DNA of 64,000 nt from assembly GCF_024494355.1 (NCBI RefSeq), contig NZ_JAKNQY010000017.1, forward strand, positions 26,271 to 90,270, in the 5' to 3' direction. Each line of letters begins with the position of its first letter. The stretch's first letter is position 1. Below are positions 43,198-52,684 of the stretch, piece after piece. This DNA comes from Pseudomonas sp. Q11. GTDB lineage: Bacteria; Pseudomonadota; Gammaproteobacteria; Pseudomonadales; Pseudomonadaceae. The notes beneath the pieces were generated by a model. That model was not told where the DNA came from. It worked only from the letters and a program-made list of their open reading frames with translations, and did no database searches. The translations under genes and the position numbers were made by a program.

Positions 43198-44139
43198 ATG
43201 GCTGATTCCGCTTTTTTCTGCACCCTGTCCCACGAAGGCGTTCTCGCGGTCCGCGGCGTGGATGCTGGCAAATTCCTGCAAGGCCAATTGACCTGCAACC
43301 TCAACTACCTGAGCGACAGCCGGGCCAGCCTCGGTGCCCGTTGCACCCAGAAAGGCCGCATGCAATCGAGTTTCCGCATCCTGCTCGAAGGCGATGGTGT
43401 ACTGATGGCAATGGCCACCGAATTGCTCGAACCGCAACTGGCAGACCTGAAAAAATATGCCGTGTTCTCTAAATCCAGACTGACCGATGAAAGCACTGCC
43501 TGGGTTCGCTTCGGCCTGGAGAACGCCGACACGGCACTCGCAGCCCTGGGCCTCGAACTGCCGGCCGACACCGACAGCGTCGTTCGTCATGATCGCCTGA
43601 TCGCCGTTCGCGTCTCTCCCAACCGTGCCGAACTCTGGGCTCCCGCTGAACAGACCGAGACGCTTGTAGCCCGGCTGCGCCAACAGTTGACCGAGGGTGA
43701 GCTGAACCAGTGGCTGCTGGGCCAGATCCGCGCGGGGATCGGCCAGGTCATGCCGACCACCCGTGAACTGTTCATACCGCAGATGCTCAACCTGCAAGCC
43801 GTCGGCGGCGTGAGTTTCAAGAAAGGCTGCTACACGGGCCAGGAAATCGTCGCGCGCATGCAGTACCTGGGCAAGCTCAAGCGGCGCCTGTATCGCCTGC
43901 AACTGGAGGCCAGCGAGCTGCCCGAACCCGGTACCCCTTTGTTTTCCCCCACGCACGGCAGTTCAATCGGTGAAGTGGTGATGGCCGCTCGCGCCGAACG
44001 AAACATTGAACTGCTGGCAGTGGTACAGGCCGAAGCTGCAGTAGATGACAATTTGCACCTCGGCGCGCTGGAAGGCCCGGGCCTGCAATTGCTCGACCTG
44101 CCCTACGAACTGGACCGCGACCGCGAAATCCAGCGCTGA
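43198..44139 (+). CDS. ygfZ: Folate-binding protein YgfZ
   Basis: Encodes 313 residues. The GCV-T-like N-domain is followed by the signature KGCYTGQEIVARMQYLGKLK with the conserved Cys. YgfZ uses folate to help maintain Fe-S enzymes and tRNA modification. It is divergent from sdhE, as in many gammaproteobacteria. Confidence 0.94.
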   Translation: MADSAFFCTLSHEGVLAVRGVDAGKFLQGQLTCNLNYLSDSRASLGARCTQKGRMQSSFRILLEGDGVLMAMATELLEPQLADLKKYAVFSKSRLTDESTAWVRFGLENADTALAALGLELPADTDSVVRHDRLIAVRVSPNRAELWAPAEQTETLVARLRQQLTEGELNQWLLGQIRAGIGQVMPTTRELFIPQMLNLQAVGGVSFKKGCYTGQEIVARMQYLGKLKRRLYRLQLEASELPEPGTPLFSPTHGSSIGEVVMAARAERNIELLAVVQAEAAVDDNLHLGALEGPGLQLLDLPYELDRDREIQR

Positions 44140-44175
44140 TCGCAGCATTTTGTCGTAACACCCTAGAGAAACGAA

Positions 44176-44997
44176 ATGAGCGATTTGGCGGATAAGGTCC
44201 AACGGGATTTGGTGGAGGCCATCGATAACGATGACCTGGTTCTGCCAACATTACCGGAAGTGGCCCTGCAGATTCGCCGGGCCGCCGAAGACCCGGAGAT
44301 CAGCGTCAGCAACCTGAGCAAAGTGATTGGCCGTGACACGGCACTTTCGGCACGCCTGATAAAAGTGGTCAACAGCCCACTGTTGCGCGCTACCCAGGAA
44401 GTCACTGACCTGCACACAGCCATCACCCGGCTGGGGGTCAACTACAGCAGCAACCTGGCCATCGGCCTGGTCATGGAACAGATTTTCCATGCCCGTTCCG
44501 AAGTGGTGGAGCAGAAGATGCGCGAAGTCTGGCGTAAAAGCCTGGAGATCGCCGGCGTCAGCTATGCGTTGTGTCGTGGCTATACACAACTCAAACCCGA
44601 TCAGGCCGCGCTGGGCGGGCTGGTGCATCAGATCGGCGTACTGCCGATCCTCACCTATGCCGAAGACAACAATGAATTGCTGTCTGACCCGGTCAGCCTC
44701 ACCCATGTCATCGAAACGATTCACCCAGTGCTGGGGGACAAGTTGCTCAGCGTTTGGGAGTTTCCGGAAAGACTGGTGAAGCTGCCAGGGCTGTACCTGG
44801 ACTTCACTCGCGATTCGAAACAACTCGATTACGTCGACCTGGTGCAGGTCGCTGCATTGTATTGCTACAAGGACACCGACCATCCCCTCGGCAGGATTGA
44901 TGCCTTCGCTGTTCCAGCTTTCAAGAAGCTGGGCATCGACCCGGACAACAAGGCCCGGTGCGCGGATATCGAAGAAGCGCGGTCGATGTTTTATTAG
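44176..44997 (+). CDS. HDOD domain signalling protein
   Basis: Encodes 273 residues. The HDOD domain spans about 17-215 (LPTLPEVALQIRRAAEDPEI, LSARLIKVVNSPLLRA, GGLVHQIGVLPILTYAE). The catalytic HD residues are not preserved in this family, which mostly acts in signalling and adaptation. No fused output domain is present. It follows ygfZ by 36 bp. Confidence 0.92.
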   Translation: MSDLADKVQRDLVEAIDNDDLVLPTLPEVALQIRRAAEDPEISVSNLSKVIGRDTALSARLIKVVNSPLLRATQEVTDLHTAITRLGVNYSSNLAIGLVMEQIFHARSEVVEQKMREVWRKSLEIAGVSYALCRGYTQLKPDQAALGGLVHQIGVLPILTYAEDNNELLSDPVSLTHVIETIHPVLGDKLLSVWEFPERLVKLPGLYLDFTRDSKQLDYVDLVQVAALYCYKDTDHPLGRIDAFAVPAFKKLGIDPDNKARCADIEEARSMFY

Positions 44998-45021
44998 AGC
45001 GTCCCGGGCTAAGAAGCGTTT

Positions 45022-45119
45022 TTGTGGCGAGGGAGCTTGCTCCCGCTGGGCCGCGAAGCGGCCCCATCAGCCTTGCGACTGCTGCGCAGTCGAGCGGGAG
45101 CAAGCTCCCTCGCCACAAG
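45022..45119. repeat. REPIN-like inverted pair (GGCGAGGGAGCTTGCTCCC family)
   Basis: Arms TTGTGGCGAGGGAGCTTGCT (45022) and AGCAAGCTCCCTCGCCACAA (to 45118) are inverted around a GGCCGCGAAGCGGCC hairpin and a GCGACTGCTGCGCAGTCG hairpin. This is the same family as the intragenic copy at 61582-61699. Confidence 0.85.
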
Positions 45120-45133
45120 GTAGTGTTCGACTC

Positions 45134-46525
45134 TCAATCTGAGCCTGGGATAAAACTCACCCGCACCTTCAAGCCACCCTCCTGCCCATCATGCAGCGTG
45201 ATCTGCGCCAGATGCGCACGGCAGATTTCACCAACGATCGCCAACCCCAAACCAGAACCGGCCACTTGCTGGTTACGTCGATAGAAGCGCTCGAACACGC
45301 GATCCCGCTCATGCAGTGGGATGCCTGGCCCGTCGTCCTCGACCTCGAGCACCGCAGGCGCTGTGACCCGCAGAATCACATTGCCGCCCGACGGGGTATG
45401 GGCCAGGGCATTGTCCACCAGATTGCTCAACAACTCGTTCAACAAGGTCGGCTCACCTCGCAGCCACACCGGCTCGTCGGCTTCCAGAGCCAACGCCACG
45501 CCGCGGGCATGGGCCAACGGGGCCATGGCCATGCCCAATTCACGGGCCAGTTGGCTGAGATCAAGCAACTGCGCGCCGCCCTCGGCGATGGCCCGAGCGC
45601 CGTTTTCGACACGCGCCAGGGACAACAACTGATTCGCCAGATGGGTCAACCGATCCGTGCCCTGGGCCGCGGTTTCCAGGGTTTCACGCCAGATTACCGG
45701 CTCGCTGGCGCGCAGCCCCAACTCAAGCCGAGCCTTCAACGCGGCCAAGGGCGTGCGCAGTTCATGGGCGGCATCGGCGATGAATTGTGCCTGACGCTCG
45801 AACTGCCCACGAAGACGCTCGGTGAAATGGTTGAGGGCTCGCACCAGTGGCCAGAGTTCATGCTGGACCTCCACCAGGGGTAACGGGCGTAGATCGTCCG
45901 GCTGGCGCTCCTCCACCGCCGTGCGCAAGCGCTCCAGCGGGCGCAGGGCAGCACTGACGGCGAACCACACCATCAACAGCGCACCCACCGCCAGCATGCC
46001 CAGGCGCAACAGCGTGTCGGCCATCAGGCCGCGGGCCATGCTGATCCGCGCCTCTTCGGTTTCCGCTACGCGAATTTCCGCCATGCCATTCATGTTTGGC
46101 TCACTCACCGCCTTGAGCAAACTCACCACCCGCACGTCCTGCCCCTGATAGCTGGCGTTGTAGAAGCGCGCCAGGGCCGGGTAATCGTCCGTGCGCGGCG
46201 TACCGGGCGGTGGACCCGGGAGGTTTTCGTAGCCGGAGATCAGTTTCTGGTGAATGTCATTGACCTGGTAGTAAATGCGCCCGGCGCTGTCGTAGGCGAA
46301 TGTATCCAGAGCCACGTAAGGCACGTCCGCGCTAAGACTGCCGTCGCGTTGTGACAGGCCGGCGGCGATCGTCCGGGCGGAGGCCAGCAGCGTGCGGTCG
46401 TAGGCCGTGTCCGCAGCCTCGCGACCGTTCCAGTAAGCACTCAGGCCACTGGCGAGCATCAGCACCACCAGCAACAGCGCCAGGTTCCAGAGCAGTCGCC
46501 AACGCAGGCTGTCGGGCTTATGCAT
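45134..46525 (-). CDS. tctE: Sensor histidine kinase TctE
   Basis: Encodes 463 residues: a TctE-type N-terminal sensor between two membrane segments (about 12-30 and 172-192), HAMP, a dimerisation His in ADAAHELRTPLAALKARLEL, and an ATPase domain (LSNLVDNALAHTP, VEDDGPGIP, GSGLGLAIVGEI). Overlaps tctD by 8 bp. It senses tricarboxylates and controls the adjacent tct transporter. Confidence 0.94.
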   Translation of the reverse strand: MHKPDSLRWRLLWNLALLLVVLMLASGLSAYWNGREAADTAYDRTLLASARTIAAGLSQRDGSLSADVPYVALDTFAYDSAGRIYYQVNDIHQKLISGYENLPGPPPGTPRTDDYPALARFYNASYQGQDVRVVSLLKAVSEPNMNGMAEIRVAETEEARISMARGLMADTLLRLGMLAVGALLMVWFAVSAALRPLERLRTAVEERQPDDLRPLPLVEVQHELWPLVRALNHFTERLRGQFERQAQFIADAAHELRTPLAALKARLELGLRASEPVIWRETLETAAQGTDRLTHLANQLLSLARVENGARAIAEGGAQLLDLSQLARELGMAMAPLAHARGVALALEADEPVWLRGEPTLLNELLSNLVDNALAHTPSGGNVILRVTAPAVLEVEDDGPGIPLHERDRVFERFYRRNQQVAGSGLGLAIVGEICRAHLAQITLHDGQEGGLKVRVSFIPGSD

Positions 46526-47189
46526 CGCGGGTTTCCAGCAAGTAGCCCAGTCCCCTGAACGTCACGATCGCCACGGCATGACCGTCGAGTTTCTTGCGCA
46601 GGCGGTGGACGTAGATTTCAATGGCATCGGGGCTGGCCTCTTCGTCCAGGCCGAACACCTGGGCCGCAAGCTGCTCCTTGCTCATCACCCGCCCTGGCCG
46701 GGCGATCAACGCCTCCAGCACGGCCTGCTCGCGGGAAGTCAGGGTCAGCAATTCGTCGTCGAGGGTGAAACGGCGGGTGTCCAGGTCATAGATCAGCCCA
46801 CCACAGCGCTGCTGGCGTTCGCCACCCAATACGCTACGGCGCAACAGCGCCTTGACCCGAGCTTCCAGCTCAGTGAGTTCGAACGGCTTGGCCAGGTAAT
46901 CGTCAGCGCCCAGGTTCAGGCCATGGACCCGGTCCTTGACGTCGCTACGGGCGGTCAGCATCAACACCGGCAAAGTCTTGCCCCGGGCCCGCAGCCGGGC
47001 CAGCACCTCGAAACCGTCCATGCGCGGCAGCCCCACATCGAGAATCGCGACCGCGTACTCCTCGCTGCTCAAGGCCAGGTCGGCTGCCACCCCGTCGTGC
47101 AGCACATCCACGGTCAAACCGGTGCTCTTGAGCGCCTGGGCTACACTTTCGGCCAGCTGGAGATGGTCTTCGACGAGCAGGACACGCAT
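46518..47189 (-). CDS. tctD: Response regulator TctD
   Basis: Encodes 223 residues: a receiver domain with phospho-acceptor Asp in YAVAILDVGLPRMDGFEV (about residue 51) and an OmpR-type winged helix (LTLTSREQAVLEALIARPGR). It is the TctDE regulator of tricarboxylate uptake; tctCBA begins 520 bp away in the opposite direction. Confidence 0.95.
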   Translation of the reverse strand: MRVLLVEDHLQLAESVAQALKSTGLTVDVLHDGVAADLALSSEEYAVAILDVGLPRMDGFEVLARLRARGKTLPVLMLTARSDVKDRVHGLNLGADDYLAKPFELTELEARVKALLRRSVLGGERQQRCGGLIYDLDTRRFTLDDELLTLTSREQAVLEALIARPGRVMSKEQLAAQVFGLDEEASPDAIEIYVHRLRKKLDGHAVAIVTFRGLGYLLETRDA

Positions 47190-47708
47190 TGGGTTTCACC
47201 TCGATTCAGGGATGGTCGGCACCATTCTGTGGCGCGGAGTTTACAGCCGCATCCGCCTCTGTGAAGCCAAAAACATCGTGAAAGCTTTTGAAAGGTTAGC
47301 GAAAGGTTGGCCGGTTAGAGTCTTCCCACCGGTCAGTTTCGACTGCCAATCGCGAGGCACCTCGCGAACGAAAAACGCCCCGAAGCGTTTTCGCCAAATA
47401 AGAACAATAGAGCGGAGTATTCACCATGCTGTCCATACAGCTCCAGGCCCCGACGCCTGCTCGCCCTTCCCGCTTCAACCAGACCGCCTTCATTTGCGCC
47501 GCCGCTTTCGCCGGTCTTGCACCGTCGTCCCTGTGCGTCTGCGCCACGTGACCTATCGTTCCCCCAACCGTTGGACCTGCGATGCGGATGAACTGCATCC
47601 GGTAGTCGGCTGTAGCGTCAAGTTCTGGTAATGGCCCGCTGTCGATTCCTGAAGGATCCGGCAGCGCCAAACGTGCAACACACAACAACAACTCCTGTGG
47701 AGACAAAA
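47190..47708. other. tctD-tctC divergent region with one small open frame
   Basis: The region between the divergent regulator and transporter operons carries their promoters, but no site is certain. An open frame at 47426-47551 (41 residues, MLSIQLQAPTPARPSRFNQT...) has a weak GGAG site; it is unrecognised and might be a leader peptide or chance. No opdH-type porin gene was found here. Confidence 0.5.
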
Positions 47709-48686
47709 ATGAACCTATCACTGCGTAAAGTAGCCCTGGCCGCCGGTTGCCTGATGTTCGCCGGGCAGTTGCTCGCCGAACCCAAGCGTCCGGAATGCAT
47801 CGCCCCGGCCGCGCCTGGCGGCGGTTTTGACCTGACATGCAAACTGGCCCAAAGCGCCCTGGTGAACGAAAAAATACTGACCAAACCGATGCGCGTGACC
47901 TACATGCCCGGCGGCGTCGGTGCGGTGGCCTACAACGCAGTGGTCGCGCAGCGCCCGGCCGACGCCGGCACGCTGGTGGCCTGGTCCAGTGGCTCGTTGC
48001 TGAACCTGGCCCAAGGCAAGTTCGGTCGCTTCGATGAAAACGCCGTCCGCTGGCTGGCAGCCGTTGGCACCAGTTATGGCGCCATCGCGGTAAAGAGCGA
48101 TTCGCCCTACAAGAACCTCGATGATCTGGTACAGGCGCTGAAGAAAGATCCAGGTTCCGTGGTCATCGGTTCCGGCGGCACCGTCGGCAGCCAGGACTGG
48201 ATGCAAACCGCGCTCATCGCCAAGGCCGCCGGGATCGACCCGCGCAAACTGCGCTACGTGGCCCTTGAAGGCGGCGGCGAGATCGCAACTGCCCTGCTTG
48301 GCGGCCATATTCAGGTAGGCAGTACGGACATTTCTGACTCCATGCCACACATCCAGAGCGGCGACATGCGCCTGCTGGCGGTGTTCGCCGACAAGCGCCT
48401 GGATGAGCCGGAAATGAAAGACATCCCGACTGCCCGTGAACAAGGCTATGAGATCGTCTGGCCAGTGGTTCGCGGCTTCTACCTCGGGCCAAAGGTCAGC
48501 GATGAAGACTACGCCTGGTGGAAAAACGCGTTCGACAAACTGCTGGCTTCTGAAGACTTCGCCAAGTTGCGTGACCAGCGTGAACTGTTTCCGTTCGCCA
48601 TGACCGGCCCGGAACTGGACACCTATGTGAAGAAGCAAGTGGCCGACTACAAGATGCTGGCCAAAGAGTTTGGCCTGGTCCAGTAA
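47709..48686 (+). CDS. tctC: Tricarboxylate transporter receptor TctC
   Basis: Encodes 325 residues from the ATG at 47709, with a signal peptide (KVALAAGCLMFAGQLLA). The family motif IAPAAPGGGFDLTCKLAQSA and the Bug-type fold identify the periplasmic receptor of the tripartite tricarboxylate transporter (TTT). It delivers citrate-like substrates to TctBA. Confidence 0.95.
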   Translation: MNLSLRKVALAAGCLMFAGQLLAEPKRPECIAPAAPGGGFDLTCKLAQSALVNEKILTKPMRVTYMPGGVGAVAYNAVVAQRPADAGTLVAWSSGSLLNLAQGKFGRFDENAVRWLAAVGTSYGAIAVKSDSPYKNLDDLVQALKKDPGSVVIGSGGTVGSQDWMQTALIAKAAGIDPRKLRYVALEGGGEIATALLGGHIQVGSTDISDSMPHIQSGDMRLLAVFADKRLDEPEMKDIPTAREQGYEIVWPVVRGFYLGPKVSDEDYAWWKNAFDKLLASEDFAKLRDQRELFPFAMTGPELDTYVKKQVADYKMLAKEFGLVQ

Positions 48687-48743
48687 TCGCCTCTGTTCTC
48701 GCGGCGGCGCCAGCATCACTGCGGTGCCGCCCAGGAGTTAGTC

Positions 48744-49202
48744 ATGCTCATCCAACGTATTTTCGCTTCAGTGCTGCTGCTGGTTTGCGTCGGCCTCGCG
48801 CTGATGGCCTGGCCCTACCAGGCGGCCTTTTCCTATGAGCCGGTCGGCCCGCGCGCTTTCCCCTTGCTGATGATCGGGCTGCTGAGCCTGGCCCTGCTCT
48901 ATATGGTCTTTCGTCCGACGCCCATCGTGCACAGCGACGAAGATCCGCAACTGGATCGCGAAACCCTGCAAAAAATCGGCATCTGCGTCGTGCTGCTGCT
49001 GATATTCGCCGGGACCTTCGAACCCCTGGGTTTCATCCTCGCCAGCATTGTGGTCGGGGTTCCGATGGCGCGCCTGTATGGCGGTCGTTGGGTGCCGAGC
49101 GTGGTGATCATCAGCCTGATGGCCATCGGTCTCTATCTGTTGTTCGACAAGCTGATGGACGTGCCGCTGCCCTTGGGCCTGCTCGACGTCCTGGAGAATT
49201 GA
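48744..49202 (+). CDS. tctB: Tricarboxylate transporter small subunit TctB
   Basis: Encodes 152 residues with four predicted membrane segments, matching TctB. It lies 57 bp after tctC; tctA follows within 2 bp. Confidence 0.92.
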   Translation: MLIQRIFASVLLLVCVGLALMAWPYQAAFSYEPVGPRAFPLLMIGLLSLALLYMVFRPTPIVHSDEDPQLDRETLQKIGICVVLLLIFAGTFEPLGFILASIVVGVPMARLYGGRWVPSVVIISLMAIGLYLLFDKLMDVPLPLGLLDVLEN

Positions 49203-49203
49203 T

Positions 49204-50718
49204 ATGGATACCCTGAATTATCTCGGCCAGGGTTTTGGCGTTGCACTGACCCCTTATAACCTCGTTACTGCCCTGAGCGGCACCCTGATCGGCACCGTGG
49301 TCGGCCTCCTGCCGGGCCTGGGGCCGATCAATGGCGTGGCGCTGCTGATCCCGATTGCATTCGCCCTCGGTCTGCCACCGGAGTCGGCCCTGATCCTGCT
49401 GGCGGCCGTGTACCTGGGTTGCGAATACGGCGGACGAATCAGCTCGATCCTGCTCAATATCCCGGGTGAAGCCTCCACCGTCATGACCACCCTGGACGGC
49501 TACCCGATGGCCCGCAAAGGCATGGCCGGCGTCGCCCTTTCGTTGTCAGCGTGGAGCTCGTTCATCGGTGCATTCATTGCCACCTGCGGGATGGTGCTGT
49601 TCGCCCCGCTGCTGGCTAAATGGGCGATTGCCTTCGGACCGGCGGAATACTTCGTCCTGATGGTGTTCGCCATCGTCTGCCTTGGCGGCATGGCCGGTGA
49701 CCGCCCACTCAAGACCTTCATCGCGGCGCTGATCGGGCTGTTCCTGTCCTGCGTCGGGATTGATGCCAACAGCGGCGTGTACCGTTTCACCGGTGACAAC
49801 ATCCACTTGACCGACGGCATCCAGTTCGTCGTGCTGGTGCTGGGCCTGTTCTCCATCAGTGAAATTCTGTTGCTGCTGGAGAAAACCCATCGCGGCCAGG
49901 AAGCGGTGAAAGCCACCGGACGGATGATGTTCAACTTCAAGGAAGCGGCATCGGTGTTCTGGGTGAACGTGCGATGCGGCGTGCTTGGCTTCGTCATGGG
50001 TGTGTTGCCAGGCGCCGGTGCGACCCTGGCCAGTGCCGTGGCGTACATGACTGAAAAACGCATCGCCGGTGCAGACGGTACCTTCGGCCAGGGTGACAAA
50101 CGTGGTCTCGCCGCCCCGGAAACCGCCATCGGCGGCGCCGCCTGCGGTGCGTTGGTACCGATGCTGACGCTGGGTGTTCCGGGTTCCGGCACCACGGCGG
50201 TGATGATTGGCGCACTGTCGCTGTACAACATCACTCCGGGTCCGCTGTTGTTCCAGCAACAACCGGACATCGTCTGGGGCCTGATCGCTTCGTTGTTCGT
50301 CGCCAACATCATGCTGGTGATCCTCAACATCCCGATGATCCGCGTCTTCACCCGTATCCTGGCCGTGCCGAACTGGGCATTGGTACCGGTCATCGCGATC
50401 ATCACCGGGATCGGCGTCTACGCGGTGCACGCCACCACGTTCGACCTGTTCCTGATGATCGGTATCGGCATCTTCGGTTACATCCTGCGCAAGCTGGACT
50501 TCCCGTTGTCGCCGGTCCTGTTGGGCTTCATCCTCGGTGGCCTGATGGAACAGAACCTGCGTCGTGCGCTGTCGATTTCCAACGGTGCGCTGGAAATCCT
50601 CTGGTCGAGCCCGATCACCCTGGGTTGCTGGGTATTGACCGTCATCATGCTGCTGATGCCAGTGCTGCGGATCTGGCGCCGCCGTTCGGCTCAACGTCGT
50701 GCCCTGGCCAATGTCTGA
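49204..50718 (+). CDS. tctA: Tricarboxylate transporter large subunit TctA
   Basis: Encodes 504 residues with about 11-12 membrane segments and the TctA signatures LIGTVVGLLPGLGPINGVAL and GVLPGAGATLASAVAYMTEK. It forms the channel of the TTT system. Overlaps the AbrB-family gene by 8 bp. Confidence 0.95.
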   Translation: MDTLNYLGQGFGVALTPYNLVTALSGTLIGTVVGLLPGLGPINGVALLIPIAFALGLPPESALILLAAVYLGCEYGGRISSILLNIPGEASTVMTTLDGYPMARKGMAGVALSLSAWSSFIGAFIATCGMVLFAPLLAKWAIAFGPAEYFVLMVFAIVCLGGMAGDRPLKTFIAALIGLFLSCVGIDANSGVYRFTGDNIHLTDGIQFVVLVLGLFSISEILLLLEKTHRGQEAVKATGRMMFNFKEAASVFWVNVRCGVLGFVMGVLPGAGATLASAVAYMTEKRIAGADGTFGQGDKRGLAAPETAIGGAACGALVPMLTLGVPGSGTTAVMIGALSLYNITPGPLLFQQQPDIVWGLIASLFVANIMLVILNIPMIRVFTRILAVPNWALVPVIAIITGIGVYAVHATTFDLFLMIGIGIFGYILRKLDFPLSPVLLGFILGGLMEQNLRRALSISNGALEILWSSPITLGCWVLTVIMLLMPVLRIWRRRSAQRRALANV

Positions 50719-51751
50719 GGCAACTCTCAGACAATGGTGGGGAACACCGCTGGTCGGTCTGGCCGGCGGTTATCTGGCCAGCCTGATCGGCTGGCCTTTG
50801 CCCTGGATGGTCGGCTCGTTGCTGGCGATCATCCTGGTGCGCTGCCTGACGCCGTGGCAACTGATGGAAATCCCCGGCGGCCGTAAATGCGGCCAGTGGA
50901 TAGTAGGCATCGGTATCGGCCTGCACTTCACCCCAGTGGTGATGGAGCAGGTGCTGAGCCATTTTGGCCTGATCTTTTTCGGCGCGCTGATCACCAGCGT
51001 GTCCAGCGTGGTGAGTGTGTGGCTGATGCGCCGCACCGGTGAAGACCGCGCCACCGCTTTTTTCTCCAGCATGCCGGGCGGTTCCGGCGAGATGGTCAAC
51101 CTCGGTGCCCGCAATGGCGCCGATCTGAGCCGCGTCGCTGCTGGGCAAAGCCTGCGGGTCCTGGTGGTGGTACTGTGCGTGCCGGCCGCTTTCAAATACT
51201 TGCTCGGCGAAGGCGCCCCGGTGCAACACGCTGCCACGGTGGACTGGCTGTGGCTGGCAGTGCTGTTCCCAGCAGGCGCCCTGCTCGCCTGGATCTGGGA
51301 ACGTTTGCGCCAGCCCAATCCATGGTTGTTCGGGCCGTTGCTGGTGAGCGCGGCGGTAAGCGTCGGCTGGGACCTGCACATCGGCCTGCCCGACGGCGGC
51401 AGCCAGATCGGCCAATGGTTGATCGGTAGCGGCTTGGGTTGTCACTTCAATCGGCAGTTCTTCCGCCGCGCGCCGTCGTTCATGGGACGTACCCTGGTCG
51501 GCACGGTGTTGACGATGCTGATCGCCACCCTCGCGGCCTTGGGCCTGAGCACGCTGACTCATCTGGACTTGCGTTCGTTGACTCTGGGCATGATGCCCGG
51601 CGGTATCGCGGAGATGAGCCTGACGGCGGAGACGCTGCAACTGTCTGTACCCCTGGTGACGGCGTTGCAGGTGATGCGGCTGCTGTTTGTGCTGTTTCTG
51701 GCGGAGCCGTTGTTCAGGTATTGGACTCGCAAGCCGGGTTCGGACTTATAG
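50711..51751 (+). CDS. AbrB family putative membrane transporter
   Basis: Encodes 346 residues from the ATG at 50711, inside the end of tctA, suggesting coupling. Two AbrB-type membrane repeats with GGWxxx-like turns (MPGGSGEMVNLGARNG, MMPGGIAEMSLTAETL) are present. The family is annotated as putative ammonia monooxygenase or AbrB duplication proteins; a transport-related role is inferred from the operon. Confidence 0.85.
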   Translation: MSEATLRQWWGTPLVGLAGGYLASLIGWPLPWMVGSLLAIILVRCLTPWQLMEIPGGRKCGQWIVGIGIGLHFTPVVMEQVLSHFGLIFFGALITSVSSVVSVWLMRRTGEDRATAFFSSMPGGSGEMVNLGARNGADLSRVAAGQSLRVLVVVLCVPAAFKYLLGEGAPVQHAATVDWLWLAVLFPAGALLAWIWERLRQPNPWLFGPLLVSAAVSVGWDLHIGLPDGGSQIGQWLIGSGLGCHFNRQFFRRAPSFMGRTLVGTVLTMLIATLAALGLSTLTHLDLRSLTLGMMPGGIAEMSLTAETLQLSVPLVTALQVMRLLFVLFLAEPLFRYWTRKPGSDL

Positions 51752-51764
51752 ACCGCGTTGCCCC

Positions 51765-51842
51765 CTATCGCGAGCAGGCTCGCTCCCACACTGATTTGTG
51801 TACGCCGCAATATCCTGTGGGAGCGAGCCTGCTCGCGATTAG
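51765..51842. repeat. Inverted REP pair
   Basis: TATCGCGAGCAGGCTCGCTC (51766) and TGTGGGAGCGAGCCTGCTCG (about 51816) form an inverted pair between the convergent AbrB-family and ung genes. Confidence 0.9.
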
Positions 51843-51860
51843 GCCAGCCCGGTCAACGCA

Positions 51861-52553
51861 TTAAACCGACGGCAACCGCCAGTCGATCGGCGCTTCGCCC
51901 TGTTGCTCGAGAAACTTGTTGGCCCGACTGAAATGCCCACAACCCAGGAAACCACGGTAAGCCGACAGCGGCGACGGGTGGACGGAGGTCAGCACCAGAT
52001 GCTTGGTGGCATCGATCAGCTTCTGCTTGCCCTGGGCATGGGCGCCCCACAGTAGAAAGACCAAATGCGGCTGGTGCTCACTGACCACCTCAATGACCCG
52101 ATCAGTAAAGTGCTGCCAGCCCTTGCCCGCGTGGGAATTGGCATTGGCACGCTCCACAGTCATGGTGGTGTTGAGCAACAGCACACCCTGATCGGCCCAG
52201 CTTTGCAGGTAGCCGTGATTAGGGATGTCGATATTCAGGTCGCGTTTCAATTCCTTGTAGATGTTCACCAGCGAAGGCGGTGCTGGCACACCCGGCTGCA
52301 CCGAAAAGCACAAGCCGTGGGCCTGGCCTGGGCCGTGGTAGGGGTCCTGGCCGAGGATCACGACCTTGACTTTGTCCAGCGGCGTGGAATTGAGGGCATT
52401 GAAAATCAACGATGCCGGTGGGTAAATTTCCTTGCCGGCCGCGTATTCCTGACGCAGGAACTCGCGCAACTCTGCCATGTAGGGCTGGTCGAACTCGGCA
52501 CGCAGGGCTTGCTTCCAGCTCGGTTCGAGTTTGATACGGTCGTCAGCAGTCAT
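51861..52553 (-). CDS. ung: Uracil-DNA glycosylase
   Basis: Encodes 230 residues from the ATG at 52553. The catalytic water-activating motif GQDPYHGPGQAHGLCFSV and the DNA-intercalation motif HPSPLSAYRGFLGCGHF identify family-1 UDG, which removes uracil from DNA. An in-frame extension upstream has no conserved content. Confidence 0.97.
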   Translation of the reverse strand: MTADDRIKLEPSWKQALRAEFDQPYMAELREFLRQEYAAGKEIYPPASLIFNALNSTPLDKVKVVILGQDPYHGPGQAHGLCFSVQPGVPAPPSLVNIYKELKRDLNIDIPNHGYLQSWADQGVLLLNTTMTVERANANSHAGKGWQHFTDRVIEVVSEHQPHLVFLLWGAHAQGKQKLIDATKHLVLTSVHPSPLSAYRGFLGCGHFSRANKFLEQQGEAPIDWRLPSV

Positions 52554-52684
52554 GGTTGCACCCGGTAAAAACAATGGGCGCACCCTAGGAAAGCCTACAT
52601 GGCTTGTCAATTGATCTGACGCAGAACCGGCACTTTCCTACGCAGCGGTCATACTGATCATTCAAATTTCTGATCGAGGTCACG

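Noticed and set aside
45022..45119. Candidate small RNA in the REP pair after the HDOD gene
   Set aside because: The strong hairpins are fully explained by the inverted REP arms; no promoter or terminator layout was visible.
49546..50694. 382-codon open frame antisense to tctA
   Set aside because: His/Gln/Arg-rich sequence typical of antisense frames in high-GC genes; tctA is unambiguous.
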